Shown here piece after piece: positions 34,301-46,274 of a stretch of 64,000 bases of DNA. The notes under the pieces were generated by a model. The model was not told where the DNA came from. It worked only from the letters and a program-made list of their open reading frames with translations, and made no database searches. The DNA comes from Eleusine coracana subsp. coracana. Taxonomy: Eukaryota; Streptophyta; Magnoliopsida; Poales; Poaceae. The stretch spans positions 46,516,508 through 46,580,507 of the forward strand of contig CM064426.1 in NCBI GenBank assembly GCA_032690845.1, read 5' to 3'. The position numbers were made by a program, and so were the translations under genes. Position 1 is the stretch's first letter; each line of letters starts with the position of its first letter.

Positions 34301-35418
34301 GGAATACTCTACAAGTCCAGACTATGTACCCTATTGCTCAAATGCATTAGTCAAGCGGAGGGCGCAGAACTACTCGGCAAAATCCACGAGGGTATATGCG
34401 GAGCACCCATCGGGTCTCGACCCCTAGCGGCAAAAGTAGTAAGGCAAGGTTTCTATTGGCCATCAATGATCAAAGACGCTGCAGAAGTGGTAACCAAATG
34501 CGAAGCCTGCCAAAAGATACCAACAAACAATTAGCACCTTCGTAGCCAACGCAACTCATAGCACCATCATGACCTCTTCAGTGTTAGGGAATAGACATCG
34601 TTGGACCTCTACTCACAGCCCCCGGGAATTACAGATGGGCAGTCTTAGCCCTCGAATACTTCACTAAATGGATAGAAGCAAAACCAATCACAAACATATC
34701 AGCCGTAACAATAAAAACATTCTTTTGGCAAAACATAATCTGCCGCTTCGGAGTCCCAAGAGACATAACTGTGGACAACGGAAAACAGTTTGAAAATGAT
34801 ATCTTCAAGGAATTTTGTCACGCCATTGGAACCAAGGTTGACTTCGCATCAGTATATCATCCCCAATCGAGCCGAGCCGTCGAGCGGGCAAACAGTCTCA
34901 TATTCAAAGCAATCAAAAAGATACTCCTCGATGACAAGAAAGGAAAGTGGGCAGAGGAATTGCCAAGGGCCATATGGTCACACAACACAACCTAAACCAG
35001 AGCAACCAGCTATTCACCATTCAGGTTACTCTATGGGGAGGAAGTAGTAACTCCCGAAGAAATTTATCATCAAAGCCCAAGAACAACAAACACGAGGCCA
35101 CCACAACCCTTAGAGGCAGAGTCAAAGGACCTCATGGAGGTCGACAGACTGGAAGCAGCTACCAACCTTGACAAGTATCAAATGGAAACACGCAACTGGA
35201 GAGACAAGAAGGTTCTACCCCGAGGATATGCAGCAGGAGATCTAGTCCTACTCTGAAGCCCAAAAACAGAAAGCAAAGGGAAACTAGAACCCAAATGGGA
35301 AGGCCCATACATTATAGCGAGGTCAAGCAGACCCGGAGCATACAGACTAAAAAATTGGCAAGGACAAGAGTTGCCGCACTCCTGGAATGCGGACAACCTT
35401 TGAAAGTTTTACACCTAG
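34301..35418 (+). pseudogene. pol: Tat-3 integrase
   Basis: The zinc-binding part is near 34380-34515 (IHEGICGAPIGSRPLAAKVV, RQGFYWPSMIKDA and TKCEACQK). The core has the catalytic residues in GPLLTAPGNYRWAV (first Asp region, near 34590), DITVDNGKQF and RAVERANSL. The C-terminal part includes GKLEPKWEGPYIIARSSRPG and LPHSWNADNL. Frame changes near 34540 and 35000 and stops near 34534, 34993, 35256 and 35401 inactivate it. The gag-pol reading ends at 35416-35418. Confidence 0.85.
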
Positions 35419-35785
35419 GGAAGCAACACCCAACACATGTAAACAGCCAAGCATAGCACAAAACTATAAGTGCTACCTTGAGCCTAGCAGTTAGCTTTAC
35501 TTTTCAAACATTTCTTTCCTCGAATTGTAAAAGGGACCGTACTCTTTTCCTCACAAGGGGAACCCTTCACATGGGTGAGGTTTTTAACAAGGCGGATCCT
35601 ATGTAAACCCCAGCTAAATCTATAAAGCTGCCTTCGCCAATGCGGAAAGCTTCACTCAGCGGAGCGCGTCAAAACAACTCCCCAACACGGAGATTGTGAT
35701 ATTCGACGAAAGAACAAAAAGCTCTCAAAACATAGCTACTGCATGGATTAAAGCCCGAAGAGCTAAAAACCGCACAGTCAGCTAA
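35419..35785 (+). other. Tat-3 spacer after pol
   Basis: No coding signal on either strand. Sequence is mixed, with CTTCG words characteristic of this element, and leads into the tandem array. Confidence 0.6.
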
Positions 35786-36415
35786 CTTAGCTCAAAAAAG
35801 CTAAGGGGCTCGCTACAGCCCAGACCCATCGAAGGGTTCAAACAAAAGCGTCGCCCCAAGCACTTCGAGGGGGAGGGTGGTGTTTTTCAAAAAAAAACTT
35901 AGCGCAAAAAAGCTAAGGGGCTCGCTGCGGCCTAGACCCATCGAAGGGTTCATAACAAGCCTTGCCCCAAGCACATCGAGGGGGAGGGTGGCGTTTTTCA
36001 AAAAATCTAGCACAAATAAGCTAAGGGGCTCGCTGCAGCACAGACCCATCGAAGGGTTCATACAAAAGCCTCGCCCCAAGCACTTCGGGGGGGAGGGTGG
36101 CATTTTTCAAAAAACTTAGCGCAAATAAGCTAAGGGGCTCACTACAACCCAGACCCATCGAAGGGTTCATACAAAAGCCTCGCCCCAACCACTTCGAGGG
36201 GGAGGGTGGCGTTTTTCAAAAAAAAAACTTAGCGCAAAAAAGCTAAGGGGCTCGCTGTTGCCCAGACCCATCGAAGGGTTCATACAAAAGCCTCGCCCCA
36301 AGCACTTCGAGGGGGAGGGTGTCGTTTTTTCAAAAAACATAGCCCAAAAATGCCAAGGGGCTCACTGCAGCCCAGACCCATCGAAAGGTTCATACAAAAG
36401 CCTCGCCCCAAGCAC
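35786..36415 (+). repeat. Tandem array of a 110-bp unit in the Tat-3 3' region
   Basis: The word CTAAGGGGCT recurs at 35801, 35913, 36021, 36130 and 36243, with a diverged copy at 36353, giving periods of 108-113 bp and about 5.7 copies. Each unit has a poly(A)-rich joint, CCATCGAAGGGTTCA and CGCCCCAAGCACTTCGA. Such arrays between pol and the 3' LTR are a known feature of Tat elements and can seed satellite DNA. ORFs across the array are repeat artefacts. Confidence 0.9.
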
Positions 36416-36502
36416 AACTTAGAAAAAGGGACGACACACAACTCGCCAAGACATCAACCATTCACAAATTTCTTTAAAAAAGCATACAACAGAGCCGTAC
36501 AG

Positions 36503-39500
36503 TCAAAAATCATAATCCATAGGCTCCTTCTTTACAACAACCCCAGATGCTAAAAGCTGGGGAACCAAGACAGACCACTCATCCACGCTATAACCAGGCG
36601 GAGGAGGACCCAACTCACTCCTCAGGCTTCTAGTTCCACCAATACTAGAACCACCTGCTGCCTCGCACTGTGTCTTCGATAAAATTTCAGCTTATCGAGC
36701 CTTTAGCACAGCACTAATAGACTGCTTAGCCACAGCGCGCCTAGGTCGCTGAACTCAGGGCATAGGAGCATCGGGCGCAACTTCAGGCTACGGACCAGCT
36801 CGTGATGCAGCCAAACCCTCGTCACATAAAGGTGACGATGGGAAACCACCCAACTCATGAGGGTTAGTCAGGCGAACACCCCCGGAGGTGCCACATGCCG
36901 CACTCAAACCAATATTTTGAGGATCACGCTGGCTGCTGGAGCAAGAATCGGCACGACGGCGTCCTTTACCTGACTCTGAGGATTGGGATGGACGCTCGAA
37001 CAAGTCAGAATAACTCCCCACGCATACCACTCCAGTGTCCAGCGTAACAACGCCTTCTGCCCGAGCATTAGATTAGTCCCGACTCTGCGCCTCCTTAGCC
37101 GCATCTGCTATGTCCATCGCTTCGAAGTCACTTAAACTAACTTCAGAACAACTAACAGTAACAATTGCATTACACTCGTTAAGCACATTCGAAGGCAAAG
37201 AGTCATTCAAACAACCAAGAATACACATCGCAGAAGATTCACTTGAAGAAGTATCTTTGGTATGCTCAACAGGTGACTCAGCAGGCACCTGCGCAGGTCC
37301 AAAAGCAAGCATTAATAATCATTTTGTACAAAATCACCTATTACAAAAATCAGCCTCCCCACACTCAGCCTAGAAATATCGCCCAAAAAACAGGGTGCAA
37401 GTCGAAACCAAGCTCTAAACCTCGTGCTGAGCTTGAGCGTCGTCTTCCCCGGCCTTCTCCTGAGTCAAAGGTTCATGGTCCGCCGGGGTAGATGCAGCAA
37501 CCTGGGCAGCCTTACGAGCCTGGACATATAGCAAGCAAAAGAGTCACACACGAAGCCAACCAACATGTTCAAAAGAAAGCAATGAAAAAAAAATTGGTAC
37601 CTAGGCAAGCCTCTCAACCGTGACCTGCCGTGCAGCCTCGCGCCCATGATCGTGCCAAAACCTGATAGCAAGACGTTTGGCGGCTGCGAGGGCATCATTG
37701 GACAAGTTATCTCGAGCATCGGCGCTGATCAAAAAATCCCGCTTTCTTATCTCACGGAAGTGGTCATAGCCCAGGCGCTACAATAACCCAAAGGCGCCTC
37801 CGTAGTATGGAGCGAGCCAAAATTACTGCGCTTATCCATGACCCCGGGGAGCATGGCGATCTCAGCCTCCAGCCACTTAAAAAAAGATTCTTTAGAAACC
37901 TCCGAACCATCAGTCAAGGACATAGGCTCCGCTCCAACATAGCCCAGTGCCTCGCGATAACTATGGTGAGCGGACATTGCCCGAGCCACGAAGCCATAGT
38001 TACGGGTAGAGGCCGCGTGGATGAAAGCCTTATTCTCCTCCGTAAGAGACGCGACCTTTGATTCGGCAGCCTTGAGGCGGCTCGCACTCTCTTTCAACCC
38101 AGCCACCTCAGACCGTAGAGCTTCAACCTCATTCTTAGCTTGCGCTGGAGCAAGGTTGGCTTGGTCTCGCGCCTCCCTGAGAGAAGCAACGTCCTTTAGT
38201 GTGGCATTTTCTACGGCGTAGGAGACCTTCACATCCCTTAGAGACATGAACTCTTGAGCAGACTGTTCAGCAGCCACGCGCGCAAAGGTATAAGCCTGGA
38301 GCACAAGGAAGACATAATAAGAAAGAAAGCTCATCACGATCGAAGTCAACAAAAACCAAAGAATCGACTCACATGTCATAGAATATGCGCATGGTTAACT
38401 CACAGATCCTGGGTTTCAAACCCTTCTGCCCCGGAAACAATTAACTCATGCAGAGTAGAACATAGCTCCGCCCATGCAGCAGGGTTGGAAAAATCCTCAG
38501 CATTCAAAAAATGCAACGAACCCATCCCACCCAGAACTCGGCCGGTACCATCCATAGCCTAACGGCTCGAGGAAGCCCCAACTTCATTCCGAGCGGGGGG
38601 GTTGCTCTTTCAGACCAACCAAGGCATCGGCAACTTCTGCATCCGCGCACTAGTCTCTCAAGATCACGGGCGAAGATCTCGAAGGGGAGAGCACAGCGTC
38701 GGCCCTTTTCTGAGGGGGGGGGGGGGAGAAACAACAGCCATGACCGCAGCTCCTTCTTCATCATCACCACTGCCGAAGGCATTCGCCATAGCCGCAACTT
38801 GTACCAGAGTCCCCACGGCACGAAATCTAGGAGCAGAGGACTCCGAAGAATCGTGACGATGCACGGCACACTTTGAAGTTCCCGCAGCAACGATGGTTTC
38901 TTCCCGTTTCCTCTTAAGCGCCCTACCCTCAGCCTGAATCGGGCCAGAAACAGGGGCCTTACCTTTTCCCCTTTTGCTCTTCCCCATCCCAATTGCCTCG
39001 GAACCGGTATTGCCAGGGGCCCAGTTCTGCTTAGCACGAGGGCCAGGCGCCACCCGATCGGGGTAAGCAATCCTAGCCAGAGTAAGCACGCGGTTGAGTC
39101 GTCCGTTGTGCGAAGTCCTCTCGCGAGTATACTTATCCTCCTCACGGGTGTATGGGCTAACCCCTGATTCAGCAGCAGCAGTCAAAAAATCCAAGAAGGC
39201 TTCATCTTCAAAGCCACGCTTGTCCACTGGGACTTCGGGAAAAGGAATTTTAATCACAGTCCTCGTAGGTATCCTCTTCTCAATGAAGCCCGGGATCTTG
39301 CATTCCTTGCTCAAAGGCCACATATTGGCCGCAATGAACTCTTCGACAAGATCACGGCCACTGGAATTATAAGTGGCAACATGAAAGGCCGAATCATTCT
39401 TGCACCCTTTAGGTACCCGCCCATCCACAGATCGGGGGCGGCACAACACAAGCAGCAAAGCCAGGGGCTAGCTTCCTCCCTATCGGCAACCACGATCTCC

Positions 39501-40445
39501 GAAGGAACTTTAACATACAGCTAGTCTTTGTGCCATTTGTCCCCCCAGCGGTTTCGGCTGCACTTCACAAACTGGTCAGTCCTCCGAAAACGAGGCACGA
39601 AGGTAACACACCCAAACTCTGCCTCATGCATCATACCATTGATTTTTATAAGCTTCAGCTAGTAATGGGCGCAGTAATATTTGCAGAACACCTCAATGTC
39701 AGGCTGTCCCTTATAGCTTAGCATCCCCCAAACAAACTTGCTAAGCATAGCTATACCGCTTGGGCTTATATGATGCAGCTGCACATTGAATCGATCCAAC
39801 ACTTCCCCCAAAAAAGACGAGCAAGGGAAGCGTAGCCCGGCAGTGAAGTGCTCCTCGAAGACCACAGCTTCGTCTTGGCGAGGGGCGGGAATATCCTCCT
39901 GCCCGGGCAACCGTGCATCAGCAGTAGCGATGACCGGCGCGCTTCACTCGTGATCGGCCAAACACCAAATTTTGAGGCCTCTCACCATCACCTTCTTTGC
40001 CTTTCCCCTTTCGAGCCTTACGCTGATCCAGGGTCTCAATCGGAAGTAATTCATCGATGTCAACTTTGACATCTTCCAAATTTTCTTCAAAAGGATCGGA
40101 GCCTCGAACATGGCGACTCGAGCCTTGATCCTGAGCATCGGCAGCAAGCCTGCCCTCACCGCAAGGATGAAACTTTTCATCTTCTTCATCCTCCTCTTCG
40201 TCTTCACCCTCTTCCTCAGTCCCTTCTTCATCGTCTTCCTCCCCCTCCTCGGCACGCTCGGTTGAGCCACGGGGAGGACCCTCATCCTCACCACCCTGAT
40301 CGTCAGACAAGGCCCCCTCCAAGCTCTCTATGAAGGCATGATCCGCCTCGGCCTCCGTGGTAGCACCATCAGGGTTCAAAGGGCGCTCCTCAGAAGAAAG
40401 TTCACCAGTTTGGACGGTCATCGCGACTCGAGCCATGCCTTCCAT
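36503..40445 (-). pseudogene. Tat-3 antisense ORF (spliced, PF04195-like)
   Basis: The ATG at 40445 starts an exon rich in Asp and Glu (EEGEDEEEDEEDEKF), with VDIDELLPIETLDQRKARK before 39918. After a frame change, EEHFTAGLRFPCSSFLGEVL and LHHISPSGIAMLSKFVWGML match the plant gypsy-type transposon domain. Then come a charged region with YTREEDKYTRERTSHNGRL (39130-39080) and a coiled coil (38220-38020, including LRSEVAGLKESASRLKAAES). A likely intron GTACC...TCCAG spans about 37600-37523. Another, of about 90 bp, ends GCGCAG near 37291 and links ..AQHE to VPAESPVEHTKDTSSSE. The last exon ends PMDYDF with a stop at 36503-36505. Stops and frameshifts are present. Function unknown. Confidence 0.7.
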
Positions 40446-40681
40446 TCCTAAGAAGCAAAATTAGTAAGTAAGAACGCACATACATGCGAAGTAACCCAAA
40501 AGATCGAGAAACCATGCCATCACGAAACACACCTTGTGTTGCACGTTGAGGAGGGCGCGATTTCTATCTAACACAAAACACTGAACACGAAGCTAAGGAA
40601 ACAAAGGCAGAAGAAAGCGTGCAAAGTCTATCGAAAAGGAAGAAAACTTTGAACACCTCATTTCACCCCCTACCCCCCTCG

Positions 40682-40689
40682 CTTATATA
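40682..40689 (-). promoter_or_regulatory. TATA box for the Tat-3 antisense ORF
   Basis: TATATAAG on the minus strand, about 240 bp before the ATG at 40445. It is separate from the LTR promoter and faces the opposite way, so it would drive the antisense gene. Confidence 0.6.
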
Positions 40690-41099
40690 GTCGGGTGAAA
40701 ACCAACCAGCATTTACTATGGAGGCTCGAGAACCAAGAGCGCACGAATTCAATTAAACAAGAAGAATGCAAATAACCGAGGCACCCCAAACCAAATCAAG
40801 CATTACCTTCAGAAGAGTCGGGAGAGCTTCCAGAAGAAGATCCACTAGCGGATACGGTCACCCTTCGGGTCCGAATCATGATAGCAGGCATCTCCGCAGA
40901 ACCCAAGTATATGATGAGCAGTAAAATAATATTTACCGCGTCCACCATCTCTTTATATAGGCAGTAGCTCCGAAAAATCCTCTGAAACCCTAATTCAGAT
41001 GCTCAACTTTGATGCCCAAAGGGTGGCATTGTGGCAGAAGATCCCGTTAAAACGAGGGTTTCAACCCATCAAAGTTGGACCCACCCCTCGAGGGGCTAC
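40690..41099 (+). other. Tat-3 region before the 3' LTR
   Basis: Non-coding; it holds the presumed upstream region of the antisense promoter. It ends in ACCCCTCGAGGGGCTACT, of which GAGGGGCTAC acts as the polypurine tract. The plus strand has an additional TATATAGG near 40955. Confidence 0.6.
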
Positions 41100-41260
41100 T
41101 GTTGGGGGATCACCTCGTGGGCCACCCTTCGAAGACAGTAAAAGTTAAATTGCAAACAGAAATCATGGCTAACCATCGTTATCTTCATTGTTAACTATAA
41201 TTTTTGAAGACAGGTACCTTCCGAATATTCCAGAAGAATCAGGACCCTTCCAAAGGGTAT
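41100..41260 (+). repeat. Tat-3 3' LTR, left piece
   Basis: It begins TGTTGGGGGATCACC right after GAGGGGCTAC. It breaks at 41260 where Tat-4 is inserted, and the last five bases GGTAT are one copy of the Tat-4 target duplication. ACCCTTCGAAG-type words recur in both pieces. Confidence 0.85.
41256..41260. repeat. Target-site duplication of Tat-4, left
   Basis: GGTAT, identical to 52866-52870 on the other side of Tat-4. Confidence 0.9.
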
Positions 41261-41678
41261 TGTCGAGAGATATTCTCGATAGTAGATTCAGGTATGCGTA
41301 TGAGTAAGTAAGATCGATGGACACAGGACGCTGAGTTTATACAGGTTCGGGCCTCCCGGAGGATAACAACCCTACGTCCTGTTTGGTGTTATTGTATTGC
41401 TAAGGTTCACACTAGAATTAGGGTTCCAATATGAGTCTACCTCTCGACGAAGGCCCCCTGCCGTCCTTATATATCCAAAGGGCAGGGGTTTACAAGGTAA
41501 CATCCGAGTCGGTTACAATAGATTCTATCTAACTAACATATCTGTAAACCTAACTTGCGGCTTACTCAAATAGATATCTACATAAATATCTCTAAGCCGA
41601 ATATATCTAAAACTAAACCCCTAGCCCACTCGGCCATATGGCCGAGTGGTTTGGTATCCAGGGTACATATATCCCACA
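41261..41678 (-). repeat. 3' LTR of Tat-4 (418 bp)
   Basis: On the plus strand it runs TGTCGAGAGATATTC ... ATATATCCCACA. On the minus strand the LTR starts TGTGGGATATATG and ends CTCTCGACA. The TATA box is TATATAAG on the minus strand at 41466-41473. It aligns end to end with 52448-52865. Confidence 0.95.
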
Positions 41679-42226
41679 GTAGCCCCCAAGCACTTTCCAT
41701 CTTGAATCATCGCCTTGAATTTCCTCGACATCTTATGAAATTTGGGAAGTGCTCTACACATTGGCTCTGATAAATCTTCTATTTAAACTCACATGATCCT
41801 TAAAAATGATATCCAAGGCTTTTGCTTTATCCAATTAAACCAAAACTCATTAATAATTGAATTTCCATGATCGCCGAGTGATGCATCACCAAATTAATAT
41901 TTATATCCATAAAAATGCATATAACCCAATTGATATGCTAGGAACGCCAACTGCCGTAGTCCCCAAGATTGGTGATGTATCACTAGTATTCATACAAAAG
42001 ACAGCCCCCAAGATTGGTGCTGAAAAAATTACTATATCACAAATAATCAAAAGATACAATCTCCCAGGACTAAACTGCATTAGTCCGAGTGATTTATCAA
42101 TCATTATTCAATCCACAGCACTCAATGTTAGCACTTGAAAAGAATATCTAAAACATAGTAAATCCGCGTACCGGTGTAATGTAACTATGCTGATCCAAGT
42201 AGCGGCCCAACAGGTCATCAGACCCG
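41679..42226 (-). other. Tat-4 3' untranslated region
   Basis: Non-coding. On the minus strand the bases directly before the LTR are ...AAGTGCTTGGGGGCTAC, the polypurine tract. Upstream sequence of the antisense promoter also lies here. Confidence 0.7.
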
Positions 42227-42234
42227 TATAAAAG
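42227..42234 (+). promoter_or_regulatory. TATA box for the Tat-4 antisense ORF
   Basis: TATAAAAG about 320 bp before the ATG at 42555. It is independent of the LTR and directs the plus strand. Confidence 0.65.
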
Positions 42235-42554
42235 GTGCCCGCAAATAGTCGCAACCCTTCACCTTCGTATCGCCGTCTGAGTCTGCCCTTCTCAAAACCT
42301 AGATCCAAAGCTTCCACTTCACCACCGGCACCATTCCGCACGCGTAAACCCTAGGTTTGGAACTTCCATTTGTCCGCCACCACCATTCCGCGCCCTACTC
42401 CAGAGATCACAGGCCTCTATTTCGTCGCCACCAACGTTCCACTGTTCCGCTTGCCACCATTTCACTATTCCGCCACCATTTCGCATGCTCAAGCTCAAAG
42501 ATAGGGTTCCGAACCCTGATCTCCATCCCCCAAAAGCTTCCCGCATCGGTTTCA

Positions 42555-45500
42555 ATGGCCCCAAAGCGCACCCGCCAAAACACGAGGGCTCAATCTGAAA
42601 AAGGGACCTCTCCTAGAAAGGGTGAAAGCGAAGAATCGATTCTTGATATTCCTGCTAGCATTAAGGAGTTCCCAGCATCAATCATGGACTCAGAAAAAAT
42701 AAACAGATTGGTGATAGATGGCGTGCTACAAGATCAACAGACGGGTGGGTGGATTGAAGCCATAGGTCAGAAATTTGCTTAGCCTCCCATCGACCAACTT
42801 ACAGTTTTTGCCTCCTTTTTCTATTGTGGATTTGGCCTTCCGTGCTGCGACTTCTTTAGAGGTCTTCTATTTTTCTATGGCATTAATCTGGTCAATCTGA
42901 ACCCAAATTCCATTCTACACATCGCTATTTTTATTCATTTTTGCGAAGTGTTTTTGGGTACCCCTCCTCATTTCGACACCTTCAAAGAACTGTTTGTGTT
43001 GAAATCAAACAGCAGTAATGTCATAGGGGGTGCTAGATTCCAATTGAGGAATAAATCCAAGTACATCAATGTACCACTCCCATCAACCAATAAAGGGTGG
43101 CACGTAGATTGGTTTTATCATGGCAACCATGCCCCCCCTTTGTCAGAAACGACAGCTAAAGCCCCCAAGCCATGCCCCGAGTGGTCCACGAAGGCACATC
43201 CAAGCAAGAAAGCATAGGTTGATGAGATTTTGAAACATGTGGATTATCTGAAGTCAAAAGGCTATACCGGCGTTCACGTTCCCGCCAGCTTCATATATCG
43301 CCGTGTACAGCCCATAAAGAAGCGCCACGTTCAAGGATGGAAATTCCAACTAGGGTCAGATCCTACTATAGAAGCACCAGAAGTACTGTCAGAAAGGGAA
43401 CTGACTTTGCGACTGGAAAGCATATTTTCGTCGCTTCTAGATTGGACTCCAGGGAGCATAACATCTGGCCATCATTCATAAACTGGAAGAAGTGCTGTAA
43501 GTTAGCCACTGATCCTCTTTAGAAAATCAATACTGCTTTCCTTATTTGTCAATAACAAATGATGCCTCGCATATGTCGTAGAACCTTGATGTATATGTAT
43601 CCAACCCTCCACTGCCACCAACGCCACAAAAGAAATCCCCCACTCTGCCATCATCCAAACGTTGTAAAGCTCACATTGAAGACTTCGATGAAGAAGAGTC
43701 GCTGGCTGACAGAATAGCTAGACTGCAAGGGGAAGCAAAGAAGAAGTCTGTTGAGAAAACCACCACTCGGCGGCCAGTGAATACGAACACTCAGGAGCAA
43801 TCGCATCCAAAGGAGTTAGACAAGACAATCCCTGAGAAGGAAACACCCCACACAACAAGTGACCCAAGACCAACTAGCCCCCCGTCAAAGGTGTCAGGCT
43901 TAAAATTCAAGCGCCGAACAAGGTAAGTAAAATGATATATTTTAATGCACAGCTTTCGAATAAACAACTATGTAATCTTCATTCTCTGGATAGGTTAACC
44001 GGGGGAGCATCATATGAAGATATCCCAGCAAAAAGTGCGGCTCCTGAAAAAGATCGACGTGCACCATTTATGGGGACATCCAAAGATGATATCCCCGATC
44101 ACTCAGCTAAAAAACCGAGTGATTTAAAGGATGCACCAGAGTCTTCTCGGCCAGAAACTAGACAAGCCGATTCATTCGATGTCCCAGATCTGGACATGCC
44201 CGAGACGGCGACCGAACAAGAAGAACCATTGTTGATATTTGAAACGATGCCGGAGCCAGTATATGATTATCCCATTGGTCCGGAGGAATATGTGGCTCCC
44301 ACGCCAATTCACCGAGTAATAAAAGAAGGTGCCACAGAACAGCCTGCACCGACCAGAATAGTGTACCATAGTGGCCCCTTCGCCATTGTCGGGTTCGATG
44401 AGTTGGTAGAGCAAGCCGAATTAAAGAAATTTGAAGATCTTACTGAAAAGGCCTTTCATTCCTTCCAGGTACCCTTGCCTTCTTGAAAACTGGCCCCCAA
44501 TAATAATAATATTGTGTGATGATGTCTATACAACTCATCCGTAGTGCAGATTCTAAAAACTCAGATGGCTAACAAGAGTAAACTCCTGCAACTTGCTGAA
44601 ATGCATTGTGCAAGAGCAGTCGATTTAGAAGATCAACTGACCAAAGAAAGAATAGAAGTTGGGCAATTATCAATAGATTTGAAGGCCCGTTCATCTCAAG
44701 TTGATGAACTCCAATTCAAGCTACAAGGTAAAAACACAAACATAATCCTTGGCATACTATTTCCAGATCTTAAATATTTTGAACTCTTCCACTCAGAAAT
44801 ATCACGGGTGCTGGAACTAAAGCACAATCAAGAGTCTCAGTTGGCTTCTCAAATTGCAAATCTGCAAAGCCGTATCAAAGAGCTGGAGTCGGCGACACAA
44901 TCTGTGGAAACATTGAAGTCCGAGAATAAAAGTCTAAAGAAACAACTCCAGGACTCGGCAGATATCGGGAAAATTTTTGAAAAGCTGAAGGATGATTTTA
45001 AAACAATGCAAGAATCTCAATCGCTATGGAGGAAAAGAGCCGAAGGTAATTATTGTTATACCTATGTGCTCAAAAATAAGTACATGTATGTAATCTAAAA
45101 TATTTATGACTGACAAATGCCGAGGGAACAACAAAAAACCAAAGGGATAGGAACACAACACTAGAGGCTGAACTATCCAAGGCTGAAAAGATTTTCAAGA
45201 AAGCTATGGATGAACTAAACCAATTCCAAAAAGCGTACAAAGAAGTTGAAAAACTTAAAGAAGAATACAAGGAAGAGGTTATCACCCTCGAAGCTGAAAA
45301 GGCAGAAGCTGAGAAACAACTAAAAGGTAAATAGTCATTTAATTATCGTCATACCAAAGTCATTGTCCCAGATAATTGTAAATATTGTACTCTTGTAGGA
45401 TCAAAGAGGTCCTATGAGCTTTTGCAGAAGAAATTCATAGAAGGTGACGAAAACCTCTGATGGTCTCTTGCAGCTCTCCAGAAAGATGCAGAGGTAGTCG

Positions 45501-45793
45501 CCCAATATATACTTCCAGAAGAAAAACCACCCAGGTGTCGAGATTTATCGACAAGGCTACAAGAGGCACCCGGCCGAGTAAAAGAACACGCTCGCCCTGT
45601 TGCAGAACTGGCTGGGGCACAGGTCTTAGCTATAGAAAAGTCTCACATCCCTGACATAAATTTGGATGTAGTAGCCGAGGGTTTCCACGAAGATTTCACT
45701 GACGAACAATGTGAAACCCTTGTAACTGAAGCGCAAAAAACAGCGCACATTCTAGCTGACCAAATAGAACTTGATCTGTTACCAAAAATGTAA
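42555..45793 (+). pseudogene. Tat-4 antisense ORF: best preserved spliced antisense gene in the window
   Basis: The ATG at 42555 gives MAPKRTRQNTRAQSEKGTS. The PF04195-like domain (about 42790-43200) has GLPCCDFFRGLLFFYGINLV, LNPNSILHIAIFIHFCEVFL and KGWHVDWFYHG. A Lys/Glu/Pro-rich part follows (43620-43920), then an acidic part (44000-44460) and a coiled coil (44550-45330). Five GT-AG introns can be placed: 43923-43993, 44469-44549, 44728-44797, 45046-45124 and 45327-45398, each 70-81 bp. Reading frame is kept across each. The end reads ADQIELDLLPKM with TAA at 45791-45793. Stops at 42780 (TAG), 43215 (TAG) and 45458 (TGA) and frame changes near 42960 and 43430-43620 disable it. The gene lies between pol and the 3' LTR and opposes gag-pol. 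No enzyme motif is visible. Confidence 0.75.
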
Positions 45794-46274
45794 GGTATTG
45801 TAAAATTTAAAAGACCATGTTACATTTCTGTTGTGGTAATGTAACATCTATGCAATAGACTATGAAAGTCTAGATTCGTCACCAGGATCGTAACAAATGC
45901 TTGGGTCGCGCTGCTTCGTATATGTATTGTATGAACTCGTGTTAAACACTCACAACCAATACATAACTCTCGTCAGCCCTCTAAACAACGCTCCCAATAA
46001 CCGATATGAACCATGGAGACTAAGAACTCACTCGGACAGACATATGCAAACTGGGAGAATTGTCTTGGTCCCCAACAGACGGCAAGAACCCTAGGGACTA
46101 AGTAACCCGCTTGGTCAACATGCACGAGTTGACGTGGTACCAAGTGTCCAAATTTAAATCATGACTTAAACGACAACAACAATGATCCATAAAAATTTGA
46201 AAATTGCCAAACCAGTCGTCATGACCATAATTTATACAAAGTCAAATAAAGGTAATTACAATAAATTATAAATA
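45794..46274. other. Spacer between Tat-4 antisense ORF and pol end
   Basis: No gene seen. The two converging transcripts, gag-pol from the right and antisense from the left, would end here. AT-rich words near 46140-46270 could hold poly(A) signals, for example AATAAA-like CAATAAATT at 46260. Confidence 0.5.

Noticed and set aside
35877..36119. Repeat peptide ORFs on both strands
   Set aside because: They are produced by the 110-bp array; the period is not a multiple of three in most units, so no stable repeat protein is encoded.
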